From the NCBI RefSeq assembly GCF_023278565.1, contig NC_064675.1:6944001-7008000 (forward strand): a stretch of 64,000 nucleotides of DNA, given 5' to 3'. Both the position numbers and the translations under genes were made by a program. The DNA comes from Colletotrichum lupini (Eukaryota > Ascomycota > Sordariomycetes > Glomerellales > Glomerellaceae). Below, piece by piece: positions 24,389-35,598 of this stretch. Position 1 is the first letter of the stretch. Every line of letters begins with the position of its first letter. The notes below the pieces were generated by a model that worked only from the letters and a program-made list of their open reading frames with translations, did no database searches and had not been told where the DNA came from.

Positions 24389-25672
24389 TCACTCGTGACC
24401 GGCGCGTAATGTTCCAACGCAATCATCCTTCCTTGTCACAAAGATACCCTCCCGGACTTCGCCCTCAATCCCACCAAGAGCACCCGTAGTGTAGAACCCA
24501 AGTAGACGCTTGTGGCGGTCAGACAACTTAGCCTCGACATCCTTGCGCAGTGACAGGAAGTTGTTTTCCTGCTGGCGAATGAAGGACCGCATGAAGAAGA
24601 TCAGAATGACCGGACGCTCGCCAGACTCCTCACGGTTGGGGCCAGTAGCATGCCACAGCCGACTGTCAAACACCAAGGCAGTGCCAGAAGGCCCTTCGGC
24701 GGCGACAGTGCCATCGACAGTGAACAGGTCATCAGGGGCAATTTGACCAAGGTGAGACGCAGGGAACACGCGGGTGCCGCCGTTCTTCTCCGTAATGTCC
24801 CCGAGATACCACATGATGTTGAGGCCGAAAGCGAGCTCACGCACAGGCGGTTGAATGGCAACTTGATCTGTGTGAAGTTGCATGGGAACGTTTCCGGGGC
24901 GGGCAATGTTGGCGCTGTAACTATGGATAAGAGCATGCTCGCCGAGGAACCAGGGAACAATCTCATCGATGAGAGGGTGGTTCAGAAGATCGAGGAACTC
25001 CTCTCCCTTGTTGATCAGAGTCCAGATGCGCTGGTTTGGGGCGTTTGGGCCACCGTCCGCGGCGGAAACGCCAGCCTTGCGCTCGCCAGCAGCTTGTTCC
25101 TGGGTTCCCTTCCTCAAGATAGAAACTTGCTCAGGAGTCAGGGCGTTCTTGACGAGACCGTAACCAAACTCTTTGATATCCCGCTTGACTTGGTCGATAT
25201 CCTCTGTTGGCCGAGGAAGACGGGCAAAGGCGCCAGGAACGACCTTCTTGGGCGGTACGGGAGGGTTGGGAGTGAGGAGGTCGGCGAACTTGATGGCCAC
25301 GGGGACATTGCCCTGCGGCATTGAAGCCTCGTGGAAGAAGGCGTCCTTGAACAGGCCATATCGAGGCTCGAGCTTGCCCTCGTAGAACTGAGAGATGTAC
25401 TCGGGCTTGATTGTGACTTTTGTATCTGGCTTATCGGAGCAAGAGTCGAGGAATCTCGCCTCAGATGAACGAGCATCCACAAAGATTGGGGCACGATCTC
25501 CGAATGTCAAGGAGACGAGTGCGTTCAGTTGGGCGAGCAGCGGGAGCTTTTCCTTGATGATCTCATGAGCACGGCTGACGTCGGCCTCAACCTTTTCGCT
25601 GAGCTTGCTGTAAGACTGGTTGCTGAAGTCCAACCCAGGGGTGAAGGTCTTTCCAGGTGCGATACCAGCCAT
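24389..25672 (-). CDS. SCP2-like / phytanoyl-CoA dioxygenase (PhyH) fusion protein
   Basis: A single exon of 427 residues; the first ATG is at 25672 although the frame is open 72 bp further up. The N-terminal ~130 residues look like an SCP-2 sterol-carrier domain (LNALVSLTFGDRAPIFVDA, then TIKPEYISQFYEGKLEPRYG and NVPVAIKFADLL). The remainder is a PhyH-type Fe(II)/2-oxoglutarate dioxygenase: iron ligands in QLHTDQV and the distal His in RLWHATGPNRE, with the 2-oxoglutarate-binding Arg in GERPVILIF. It would hydroxylate a lipid or other hydrophobic substrate, with the N-terminal domain perhaps presenting it. No clear C-terminal peroxisome signal is seen (ends AGHE). The PhyH part is sure, the SCP2 assignment likely. 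Confidence 0.82.
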   Translation of the reverse strand: MAGIAPGKTFTPGLDFSNQSYSKLSEKVEADVSRAHEIIKEKLPLLAQLNALVSLTFGDRAPIFVDARSSEARFLDSCSDKPDTKVTIKPEYISQFYEGKLEPRYGLFKDAFFHEASMPQGNVPVAIKFADLLTPNPPVPPKKVVPGAFARLPRPTEDIDQVKRDIKEFGYGLVKNALTPEQVSILRKGTQEQAAGERKAGVSAADGGPNAPNQRIWTLINKGEEFLDLLNHPLIDEIVPWFLGEHALIHSYSANIARPGNVPMQLHTDQVAIQPPVRELAFGLNIMWYLGDITEKNGGTRVFPASHLGQIAPDDLFTVDGTVAAEGPSGTALVFDSRLWHATGPNREESGERPVILIFFMRSFIRQQENNFLSLRKDVEAKLSDRHKRLLGFYTTGALGGIEGEVREGIFVTRKDDCVGTLRAGHE

Positions 25673-25675
25673 CGT

Positions 25676-25715
25676 GAGGAGGTGAGGAGGGAGGAGGGAG
25701 GAGGGAGGAGGGAGA
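25676..25715. repeat. GGAGGA-type purine microsatellite in the dioxygenase leader
   Basis: A run of imperfect GAGG(G)AG repeats directly upstream of the dioxygenase ATG. On the transcript it becomes a CU-rich tract, common just before fungal start codons. It keeps the reading frame open upstream, which makes a false N-terminal extension look coding. Confidence 0.75.
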
Positions 25716-26490
25716 TTGAAGATTGCTTCAAGGGATGTAGCCAAGTAAATCTAGAAGAGAACTGGGAGCGTTGCGGTTTGAAGAGATACGAAAGCAGTAC
25801 TTCCCTTTCATTATATACGCCAGCTTACGGCGAGCTGCCGGCACCTAGGACTGTCAACAAGATGATCAAAGGGGTTTCCCAAGTCGGCGCCTGTGCCGCC
25901 AGGTGGATAATTCTTATTGAACAGCATCTTCGGGGAAGAGCTGCAACGAAACCCTGCAGTGAGACGATCCGTAAGCTCCAGTACCTGGTGGAGTCGTTCG
26001 AGTGAGGGGTCCTTGACTATTCCTTGTCTCTTGTTGGTTGTCGCAAACTAAACCTGACCCTAGTCCGAAGGGTTCTGCATGCAACATCAAGGCTGTGGAA
26101 CCATCGAAAGGGACATCCTCATGGATATTATATCCTTCGTCAAAGGAGGTGTTTGCTGCCATTCAGCCGCTTGAGCGGTTGATAAGATCCGAGGTACCGC
26201 GGGAGATTATGGAAGCATTTTTCTTGATGGGGATGGATGGCGAAGCTTGATTGGCAAGTTATGCTAATGCAAGATCGCGGTATTGGCTTGTTTCTCAATG
26301 TACAAATTTGTACCGTTTATGACAGGATGATGAGGCGCCGGAGAAGAGCATCGAAAGTGGTGCAACACACACGGAGTAGCCAAATGAATGCCGTGACCTG
26401 AACGTGATTGGCATTGATCACAGATCTCCTCCACCTCCTCGAGCTAGTGAAAATCATTTCTATACTGTCTTTCATAACCATCACAACCCA
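25716..26490. other. Intergenic between dioxygenase and purine/cytosine permease
   Basis: About 775 bp between two minus-strand genes: the promoter of the dioxygenase gene and the 3' region of the permease gene. I find no convincing gene. Short plus-strand frames here have no recognisable content. Confidence 0.45.
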
Positions 26491-28215
26491 TTACCGTCCC
26501 GCGTAGTGCTTCTCGGCGTAACGCAGAGGCACATACAAGACAGCGCTCAAGAAGAATGCAATCTCGAAGCCAATGTCTCCTGTCGAGACCGCGATGGGAC
26601 CCGTAAACCAGACCTGGGCAATACAAGGAACGACGAGACCAAAGCTCAACACAGCTGCGCCGATAGCAGCAATACCCAGGGGCAGCTTGGAGGGCACGTC
26701 CCACACCGCAACCTCATAGAGCTTGGAGTCACCGCGCCTAAAGACAAAGTGCTCGGTGACCACGATTCCGACGAAGGACGCAGACCAGTAGCCGATGAGG
26801 GCAATGAAGTTCTCGAGACTCAAAAAGAAGTCGTGTGCTGCCTTGACCGCGATCGGAATGATAATGGCGGTCACGATAACGGAGAAAATGTACCGCGGCA
26901 GGCGGAACGACGGGATGAGGGTCTGGAAGTTCAGCGTAATTGCGTACATGGTGCCGGAAATGTTTGCCAACAGCGTGAATGCAAGGACGACAAGAATGAA
27001 TTTGCCGAATCCGCCGGCTGGGGAGAGCATGGCTCCAAGAACGCCGCCGACCAAGGTGCTATCGAAGCCGATTTGCCACTCGGGGATGTTGCTCATAGCA
27101 CCACCGATAGCCGCGCCGAGAGTCATAAGCAAGATCGTGGGCACAACCAACCCCAAGTAGCTGTAGGCAAAGATGCGGTGTCTGATGAAAAGTCAGTCTT
27201 GAGATCATCTCTGTAAGCACATTTACTTACGAGGCCGTCCGGCCAGTAGGGTCAAAGTATGTTGTCAGATCAGATGCGATGCAGGCCCATGGGATCATGT
27301 ACGAAGCGATGACACCACCGAAGCTAAGGACTCCCGCAGCCGTTGCCGGCTCAAAGGGGGCTTGCTTTTGCAGCTGCTGTCCGCCACATCCAACCGCGAT
27401 GATAATGGCTACGAGAGCTGGCATCCATGCGTACCCCTCATAGAAGTGCAGCACGTTGAAGCCACAGAAAGAGATCAGCAGAGCCGCGATGCCGATCAAG
27501 ACGATGCCAACGGAAGTCGAAAGGTCGCCTTCGGACACTGCTGAAAGGCACTGCCCACCAACGACACAAATGATGACGCAGAAGCCGGTGAGGGTAGCGA
27601 GGTTGAGCACGACAGGGATGTATACGAAGTAGTATCTAGGAAGGCGTCAGTTGAGACGCTTGAGTTGGCCACGGGCAACCCGAGATCATGAGGTAGGTCC
27701 GCCCTTTCGACCGGGGTATTATCAACTTACCCAAAACTAAACCGAGCTTGAATCATCTGTCGCATGCCAGTCTTCGGGCCCAACGTCGACAAGAATGCTG
27801 GTGCCAGCGTTGACAGCAAATTGAAGAAGAGAATGACGAGCGCCGAATCTCGGAGGCCAAGGCCGAAAGAGACCGGGCCCAGCATGCCGAACGTGATACT
27901 GAGTGGCAAACGTCAGCCTGTGTGCACGAGGACCATATGAAATTTGAAGAGCCAGAAAACTTACGCCAAAATGTTGGTGTTGATAGAGCACCAGATCGTG
28001 AAAGCATTGAAGTACTTGGTGTTCGTCCGAACTTCTCTTGGGATAGGCTCGATGCCGCCTTCTTCGACCCGCCCAGCCATCAACACTCTCCGCACCAGAC
28101 CTTTGCTGCTCCGGCCTGTAGCCGAAGCTGCTTGTGCATCTGCACCAAGGTTCTCTGTCGTTGCCTGCTTTTCATCGCCGCGCCGGTCACGCTGGCTCTC
28201 CAAGTTGTCTGCCAT
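26491..28215 (-). CDS. NCS1-family purine/cytosine permease
   Basis: Four minus-strand exons (27965-28215, 27731-27898, 27231-27635, 26491-27181) give 504 residues, typical of fungal Fcy2/FcyB-type permeases. The first ATG of the frame is 28215 (MADNLESQ). A hydrophilic N-terminus with IEPIPREVRTNTKYFNAFTI leads into about twelve membrane helices. Family signatures include FTIWCSINTNILAITFGMLG, a central segment ending in DLTTYFDP, LANISGTMYAITLNFQ and, near the end, FVGIVVTEHFVFRR. These plasma-membrane symporters import cytosine, adenine, guanine or hypoxanthine with protons. Together with the nearby urea transporter it points to use of organic nitrogen. Confidence 0.9.
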
Positions 28216-28797
28216 TTTGATGTCTTTGCCGGAGGTTGCAAAGCTACAACTCAATGTCGGACTGAGGCAAACAGAGGGTGCACCAAACAGTCATGTAAAT
28301 GTTTCGACTGATGATGACTCGATGCCGATAAGTAAAGTAAGATAATGAAAATTTGTTGCGGAAGTCCGTGCGTTGCGTACAAATTACGCCCAAATTCGCC
28401 TTAGTTGGCGAATTATTGACTAATGAAGTCTCCATAAGCCCATTGTTTTGGCCGGATTTGGCTTACTGGATTGGATGCTTCTTTGATCCTGACAAGGGAT
28501 CGATTCCCGGCCCGGTCAAGCGGGATGTTGACCGGATCGGCTTTTGTGACATGTGCACGTCTGGCTGAACCAAGATGGAATCTACTTATCCGGATCAACT
28601 TCTATAATTGTTCAGCTTACTATGTGACTTATTACTGGAATTCCTGGTTGGCATGAAACAAATACATATAGGGTCGACCTGGGACAGTTGCACCGTTATC
28701 ACATGTGAATCTTTGGCCCTGGTCCCTCATCGAGTCCATAAGAGCTGATACGATGTCATTCTCTCACTCCTGAATATGCACGCAGCTAGATTTTCAA
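28216..28797 (-). promoter_or_regulatory. Upstream region of the permease with GATA motifs
   Basis: About 580 bp upstream of the permease. GATAA cores occur at about 28327 (GATAAG), 28341, 28586 (reverse) and 28696 (reverse), compatible with nitrogen regulation by a GATA factor. No gene is seen; the left end of the tannase pseudogene follows. Confidence 0.4.
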
Positions 28798-31179
28798 CTA
28801 CACACATTTCCAGCTATCCGGGAGTTTTGGGTCCATACCCTCGCCCCGGTAGGTATTTCGCAACGGGTATCTGCAATGTCGCCGTTGGAAGTCCACACCC
28901 GAACCAACACTGTCATTGACAAACTTGGTTCCTGTTATGGTGTCCGGGGCGATTCCACTCTCAGCCCAGTCTACTATGGCGGCCAGGACATTGTATGTCC
29001 TATTGAATGGGAGACTATCGCTGATGACGGCCGAGTTTCCACCGCTGCTTCCTTGGCCAATCAACCAGGCACCGGGTCCTGTCGTGCAATGGTACAGGCC
29101 CGAAACACGGAAGAACCGTGTAAAGTGATCCATTCCAGTGTGGTTCAGATGCATGCTTTTTGCCAAGCGGTCATAGAAAATGGGAGTGTGAAAGCTTGTA
29201 ATCTGCTGATCCTGTTGGCCGTGGTACATCAACAACTTTCCTCCCCTCCTCTTGAATGCCGACAAGTCCCGTGGGTACGTCTTGATGTTGCCGGGGTTCC
29301 GCTTTTGAGCAAAGATGCCGTCCTTTTTGAGTGTTTGTTTGTTTGTTTGTTTGTCTTATTTTACGCCGTGCTGTCCTCAAGTGAGGCAAAAGGCGACTAT
29401 ACCGCGCTAGAATTATATAACCGCATATAGTACCCCGTAGAATCTATATAATACCCTTTTATAAGATAGTATAATATATAATCTAAGATTTAACCCTTTT
29501 ACTTATATATAGCCCCCCGTAATATCTTATGACCTAGAGTGACTATGCTTAGCGAGGTTCGAGTACTGCGCTAGTAATATAAAGGATAAGCTAAGTAGTA
29601 TTTTATATATCTATAAAAAGACCCTCGTTATGCCGTAATAGGTATTACCGCCCAAGGTAGGAGGTCGTGTTCTTCCGGAAAGTTAAGGAAGATAATATAT
29701 AGTTATGAGATAGGGTAAGTAAAGATATAATATAATATGATATAATATGATATGAGTGAGTACTATTAAGAACTCGCATTATAGTACGATAGTACCGCGA
29801 GTAAACGTAGGCTTCGCAGGGCCGTCGGGGCATGTAGCCTATTATGTGTCCCGTTCGAACGAGCCGCACCAACGTGCTCGCCCTGCAAGATCAATGTCCG
29901 CTAGTCCTTTTCGAGTGTGTAAGTAGCCGGGTCCCAATTCGGGTCATTGTAAATCGCATAGCGGAACCAATTCTGGGATAGAGCAAATGGGCTTCCACTG
30001 TACAGCCCGTCTGCGGTGATGATTTCGCTGCCGGGATTCATGGCTGGCCAGAAAAGCTTGCCGTCCGTGTAGTTGGTTGGGCTGAAGATCTTTCTCACGA
30101 TCTCGACTTGTGCGCCAGTGAGGCATTTGGAGTCGCCGCTGTCTGGCTTGCACAGGAGAGTTCCAGGTTCGAAGTGACAGAGGGTGGGGTCCTCTATAAT
30201 GCCGTCTTGGACACCATCGATAGTGTCGCACTGCTTAAGCACTTCATCATGGATCGTCGTCCTCCAGGTGGCCGGAGCAATGAAATCCTTGGAGCCAACA
30301 GAACCAGTCAGAGGGTAGAAGCTGGCTCGCCAGGAGTAGAGGTTGTTGAAGTCCACTGCCGGTGCACCTGCGACGATACCATCGAAGTCTTCGGGAAACA
30401 TGTCCGCGGCTTGCACGCCTTGCCGTCCTCCAAGAGAACAACCTAAGAAGTATGACCCCGTCATCTTCTCCTTGTAGAGAGACTTGAGAAGACTCTTCCC
30501 AGCGAGAACGCCCGTGTGAATCCTGGTAGGCATGTCAGTCGGTTTGTAGATTGGAAAGTCGAAGCTGGGATAACTCACGCTCTGTACGAAAAGTCAATGA
30601 CAACATCATCATTGTTGAGGAACTGTACACCGGTCGTTCCAGCATGCCCGTTATTCGTGCCAACAGCAGCAAAGCCATGAGCAGTAGCATACGCAAGGTC
30701 CTCAGTGTGAACGCCTATCGCATTTCTCATTGTTAGTACGTGCTCAGCTTAAACGCCACTACTCCATGTCAGTGTCCCAGACTCAACTACTTACACCCAT
30801 CGAGCCCTCCACCAGCGACCGCTACCATGCGCCCATTCCATTTCTCGGGTAGCCACACTTCAGCGACAATCTGTGATCTACTAGAAGTTGTAATATTCAT
30901 GGCGACACGACAAAGGTTAGTGCGGACCACCTGGCTTCCGCGACCGCATGATGGATCTTGTTCTGGAAAAGTGAGGTTGGCGCCGGTCTCCACATAACTG
31001 ATCTCCTGAGCAGTCGAGTTGACCACTGTAGTCTGAGGAGTAAGAGCCAGGCAGTCACTCCGAAAAGTCGCTTTCGAAGGCGTAGCCAACGCCAGCAAAA
31101 CGGCAAGGACTAGAGAAACTGCCGCGAACATCTTTAACAAAGCGAATCCCGACAGGCTGGGTATCTGTCCCGGAGCCAT
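28798..31179 (-). pseudogene. Tannase/feruloyl esterase gene interrupted by an insertion
   Basis: Minus-strand exons 30795-31179, 30579-30714 and 29904-30522 encode the N-terminal two thirds; the reading frame resumes at 29319 and ends at 28798. Between them lies a 569-bp insertion whose first bases create a TAG stop. Leaving out the insertion and one copy of its 15-bp duplication restores one continuous frame of 553 residues. The protein has a signal-peptide-like hydrophobic N-terminus (from Met at 31131, MFAAVSLVLAVLLALATPSKA) and the tannase-family catalytic motifs: serine in GCSLGGRQG with its adjacent Cys, and GLYHC with its adjacent His-Cys pair. Intact relatives are secreted and hydrolyse gallate or ferulate esters of plant phenolics. 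As it stands only a truncated product lacking the catalytic His could be made. Confidence 0.88.
29335..29903 (-). mobile_element. SINE-like / non-LTR insertion in the tannase gene
   Basis: 569 bp inserted in the sense direction of the host gene. It is flanked by a 15-bp target duplication (29320-29334 and 29904-29918) with a single C/T difference. It has no terminal inverted repeat. Its 3' end on the minus strand is a short (CAAA)n tail, and near its 5' end lies GTTCGAAC, similar to the B box of tRNA-type polymerase III promoters. The interior is AT-rich as if RIP-mutated, and no protein is encoded. Long duplication, simple-repeat tail and lack of coding sequence fit a SINE or a truncated LINE; the exact class is not settled. 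Confidence 0.7.
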
Positions 31180-31962
31180 CAATGGGCTCCCGATCTCATC
31201 TTATGTTTTCTGGTTGGGGGGACACGGCAGACAGGGAAACCAAACAGACTGTTACCCCGCATACATGTAGTGATAAATATCGCCCCCGGGCCTCTCTAGT
31301 CCACATGTAGCTTACACGACCCCGGTGATACAAGGATCAGCCAGGGCTTTGTCTGTGATGTAACAACAATAAGATTAGCGCTTGGCTAGCTTGGATACCT
31401 TACTTTGCGGGAAGGATGAATCCGAAGCTCTGTACTCCGTACTGAAATTCTTTTGCTCTCGAATCTCCGATAGCAGATTCCGTTGAAAATGTGCAGACTG
31501 CAAAAGCAGCGTGGTTTGATGTCTGCTTTAGAAGTTTTGGCCGATATGATTGTCAAGTCACGTTGCTATTCGACTGGTCGATAACAGCAAACACCCCAAG
31601 TCACAATTCGTCAAGGACCATTGCCGGTGATCTCTCCGCAGTCCCTGATGAGTGGAGTCCGATCCTGCCGTTCTTGCCGGCCCCGCCCCGACAACCAGGC
31701 TCGGCAACTGGTATTCGGTCATAAATATTCCGGCGTATCAAATGCCGAGTGGTCTTAAATCAAGATGGCGCTTGAGGTAGGCAAGTGATGGAATTTGGAT
31801 TCGGAAATCCTACGGCGCGTTCCTCAGTCACCAAAAGCCCCATTCGCCTCGTTCCGTACACCCTCCAGGTTTCGGTACCTCTGTGGCCGGCCTTCTTATG
31901 GGCTTGGTCCTGATGGGAAGATTGCTGCGACCAGATGTCTAGCAGTGGATCATAAATCTACC
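31180..31962. other. Intergenic upstream of the tannase gene
   Basis: About 780 bp holding the former tannase promoter and the 3' flank of the next minus-strand gene. A GC-rich patch of repeated CCGG/GCCGGCC-like motifs lies near 31670-31700. No gene is seen. Confidence 0.45.
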
Positions 31963-33382
31963 TCATAGCACAGCTGCGACTTGTCCGTGCTGATTGGCAG
32001 CCCCAAGCAACTTTTCGACAGCTTTATCTATCTCGTAATGGTACATCCAAGTACTCTTACTCTCAGCTGCCCTTCGCACTCGCTCTTCAATCTCCTCATT
32101 GACGGGAAGATTCTCCGAAAGCAGTGTAGTGTTCATCGCACCAAAATCATCAAGAACCTTGTACAAGTCGCGATAATGGGGTGACCTGATCTGATCATAC
32201 AACTCTAGAGCTGCAGACAAGTCCCCACCGTTGTTCCAGTGCCAGTCAACGCTTTGCGTCAAGGCATAGACATCCTCCAAAGCAAATCCGGCTCCAGCGC
32301 CAAAGGCGCCCGATAGAGGGTGAGATGCGTCTCCAATCAAGGCAATAGCCTCCTCGTGGACGACGCTTTCCAGTCGCGGCCCCGAGAAAAGTGCAAATTC
32401 CTGTGTCTCGCCCTGAGCAGCAAGTTGGATGACTTTGCGGACAGGCTCGCAAAATTCGTCGTACTCTGAGGCGATGGTGGAAAAGTCAAAAGGCCGACCC
32501 CAGCTCACGTGTTCCTGACCTTCAATCGGCCGGCGGATGCGTGCAGTGACCTCGAAGTCATCTCCGCCAAGAGGACACGTAAACACGTACTTTCCACCAG
32601 TGTTCTGCCAGAATACGGGAGACTTTGGGATACCCTCGATCTTCTCGGCTGTAGGCTTGTGAATGATGGTCCGATAGGCAGATTGGCCATTGTACTTAAT
32701 CTTGTGCTCAGGAAAAGCGTAGGATCTCACAAACTTCGTGTTATTAGTTTCTGTTGTCTCTCCAGTGGTATCGTGACGGGGTTGAGCCTTACCGAACGAA
32801 TGCCATCTGCTCCAACTAGTAGGTCAACTTCATCGCTGAAGCCATCTTCAAAACGGATTGCAATTCTACCAGTCGACAACTTCGTGATATCGACGAGCTT
32901 TTTAGAAGTTTTGATTCGATTTTGGTCAACTTCTTTGAGCAAAGCAGCCTGCAATTTAGCTCGAACCATGCGGCAGCTTACTTGCTGCGGCGGAGTATCT
33001 TTGGGATGATGGTGTTGTTCCAGAAGCTTTCCGGTTCTTCCGTTCCTGTGGGGGAGAGTCGGTATTAGTAAGTCTCATGATCTTCCCTATTTACAACACA
33101 AAATGTCGCCTACCTTGACTGTCCGCTGGTTCCATCAGGAGATCTGAAGAAATCCAAAGGATCAATGTTTCTGGCTGCCCCGTTCAACTCCAAGAGCCTC
33201 CAGGTATGTCTTTGTAGGCTAATACCGCCGCCAGTTTCACTGATTTGCGACTTCTTTTCGTAAAGAGACCAGTCAACATAGTTCAACTTTCCGAACTCAA
33301 TCGCGGCACCCAACCCTCCGGGCCCGCCACCAATGATGGCAACTTTCAGAGGACTTGGCCCGCTATGATTCTTGACAGCCAT
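31963..33382 (-). CDS. FAD-dependent monooxygenase, salicylate-hydroxylase-like
   Basis: Three minus-strand exons (33114-33382, 32793-33045, 31963-32733) join to 430 residues, the normal length for this family. Motifs: VAIIGGGPGGLGAAIEFGKL at residues about 14-33, the DG motif (GADGIRSFVRS, formed across the second splice) and the GD motif (IALIGDASHPLSGAFGAGAG). Such enzymes use NAD(P)H and oxygen to hydroxylate, often decarboxylatively, aromatic acids, or act as epoxidases and hydroxylases in secondary metabolism. No membrane anchor is seen. The second intron has an AAG acceptor. The exact substrate is unknown. Confidence 0.88.
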
Positions 33383-34443
33383 CGTGATAATAAATTGGTG
33401 GGAGCGTATGTTGACAAAGGAGCCGACCGGTTGTGTTGATGAATGATTTTGTTACTAGATGACTTGGCAATCTTCCATCGGAAGCTCTGAGATAGCGATA
33501 TGGATTGCGCGGCATTTTATGGTTCGGAGTCAAGGTATGCATCGCCCAATCGTTGGAGTTCATCAGGCCATCTTGATGTATGGCGCCATCCAAGGAACAG
33601 ATTGGCAATCCCGGCCCGCGCCGATAACGAACATCACACCCGCGCGCAAGTTACTAATTGATACAAGTGGATCACCTTCACACAAACAACAAGATGCATG
33701 AGTGAATATAGCCCTATCTGTTGTTCAAGTGAGCCAAGATTCGATTCCAAGTTGCATTCAAGAGTGTCTTGGCAAAGGCTTGTTGATTTTTTAAAGCATC
33801 GCGCAATTTCATTTCTGGTAGGATTACTTAGTTAAAGTCCAGGACAAGAAAAGCTCCTGGCGATCAGAAAAACCGTGCAGTATGATTAACTCGAATGAAC
33901 ACAATTCTTCCTTAATCGACGCTTAGGTCATCAACTCATCAAGGAAGTGGTTTAGTTATTGACAACCTCGGGTGAGCCTGAAAACAGAGTCTTCATCGGC
34001 GATCTCGAGGAAAAAGTCAATTCTTATCCTTACAAAAAGTCCAAGTGCCCCATGATATAGGTAGGGAAACACACAATCTAGTTGTCTGTGTTCTTAGTTG
34101 AGAGAAGAGACCAAGTATAACAGTCTTCTAGTTGCAAATGCTCCTTCAGGCGATCTGCCGAAAATGAGGATATAGGCCCAGCTAGCCTCACAGAATGAGC
34201 ATTGAAGAGACAACGAACAAAAGAGTAAGAGACTACCAGGAAATTGAACACATATGTAAGTGGGTACGCCAGGTGCGTACTTAGTAACTACCAGACTCCA
34301 TTCCCCTCGAATCACAATGCTTCCACGTCAGCAAAAAGCTTAGTACTGCTTGCTGCGCAATAAATGGGATAATCCAGCTACCCTCAAATACAAATCTTTG
34401 TTGCTTGCTATCTATTCTACGGTTGAGTTTAAGAAAACACCCC
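33383..34443. other. Intergenic, about 1 kb
   Basis: Promoter of the salicylate-hydroxylase-like gene on the left, then the 3' flank of the dehydrogenase gene. I see no further gene or repeat. Confidence 0.45.
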
Positions 34444-35598
34444 TCACTCCTCGTCTTGAGGATACAACGTCCCACCCTGTCGTCGGATTTCGTCCATCAT
34501 CTCCATGACACGGATAGTCTCTGCCCAAGGCATCACGTCACTCTCCAACTTCCCGGCCAGCACATCCAACGCAGCGTTGTCGGCTTCCCAGTAATACCCT
34601 CGTCCGACTGGCTTGTATTCAAATGTCTTGATTGCGTTCCTTTCGATGATGCCCTTGACCTGGTCTCTCAAGAATGTGGAGTACAAAGTGAAAGAGTCTG
34701 GGTCAGATGGGACGGTGCCATGTACCTCAATCGTGCCTTTGGTTCCTTGAATGCGTGCCAACACATCTGGGTTTCCAGTTGCCATTGTCGTTGAAGTGAC
34801 AACACCCTGTCTACCCGTAGAGGGATAGTGGAGGATGACACTGGTAGTCACCTCAACAGAACCATCGTGCGACTGTGAAGCTAGGATCTTGGGCTTCTCA
34901 GAAGAACCAGGAGTTCCTGCGTCCAAGCCTAGGATAGCCCACGTCAGAGTGTAGATCCCCAAATCTAATAGCGACCCTGCACCAAGGTGAGGTTGCTTAT
35001 AACGCGAGCTGTCTGGGAGGTTCGGGATGTCTAGCCCGAGACCGAACTCAGAGTAGACGCGGAAAACTTCGCCAATGACCTTGTCTTTGTGAAGCATGCG
35101 TTGCAGATCTTGGACCAGAGGTCGGTGGCGGAGCCACATGGCTTCAGCAACGTAGACTCCCTTTGCCTTGGCACGCGCAAAGACCTCCTTTGCCTCACGA
35201 GTGTTTATCGTGAAAGCCTTCTCGCAAAGAATGGGTTTGCCTGCTTCGATGGCATCCAGGCAGTTTTGCTTGTGGAAAGCGTGCGGGGTGCCAATGTAGA
35301 CGATATCCACATTGGGGTCGGCATAAACTTCCCCGTACGATCCATAAATAGCCGGTTGACTATTCGGGCAATATTGCTTCGAGAAGTCTTGCCCTTTCTG
35401 GACGGATGAACTCCCAATTGCTTGGACAATGTGCTTGACTTTTGCATCTGATCGTGAGACCAAGAGGTCTTCGACGAACCAGGAGGAGATCATCCCGGTA
35501 GCTGTACTAGTCAGTCAGTAGTGTGCTTTTCCCCGAATTCAGCATGCGGGGAATGCTTTACCAACAATGCCCCAGCGAATCGCTGTTAATTCCGACAT
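34444..35598 (-). CDS. Gfo/Idh/MocA dehydrogenase, dihydrodiol/xylose dehydrogenase-like
   Basis: Two minus-strand exons (35562-35598 and 34444-35501; intron 35502-35561) give 364 residues. The short first exon supplies MSELTAIRWGIV, completed across the splice to the nucleotide-binding GIVATGMIS. Further motifs: DIVYIGTPHAFH, LCEKAFTIN and VAEAMWLRHRP, which are characteristic of the trans-1,2-dihydrobenzene-1,2-diol / NADP-dependent D-xylose dehydrogenase branch. It would oxidise a sugar or cyclic diol in the cytosol with NADP. It is divergently transcribed from a second member of the same superfamily. Confidence 0.88.

Noticed and set aside
24650..25324. A 224-codon plus-strand frame opposite the SCP2/PhyH gene
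   Set aside because: It mirrors the codon structure of the real gene and shows no protein family.
26404..27216. A 270-codon plus-strand frame opposite the NCS1 permease
   Set aside because: It is hydrophilic nonsense opposite membrane-helix codons and lacks an independent promoter or domain.
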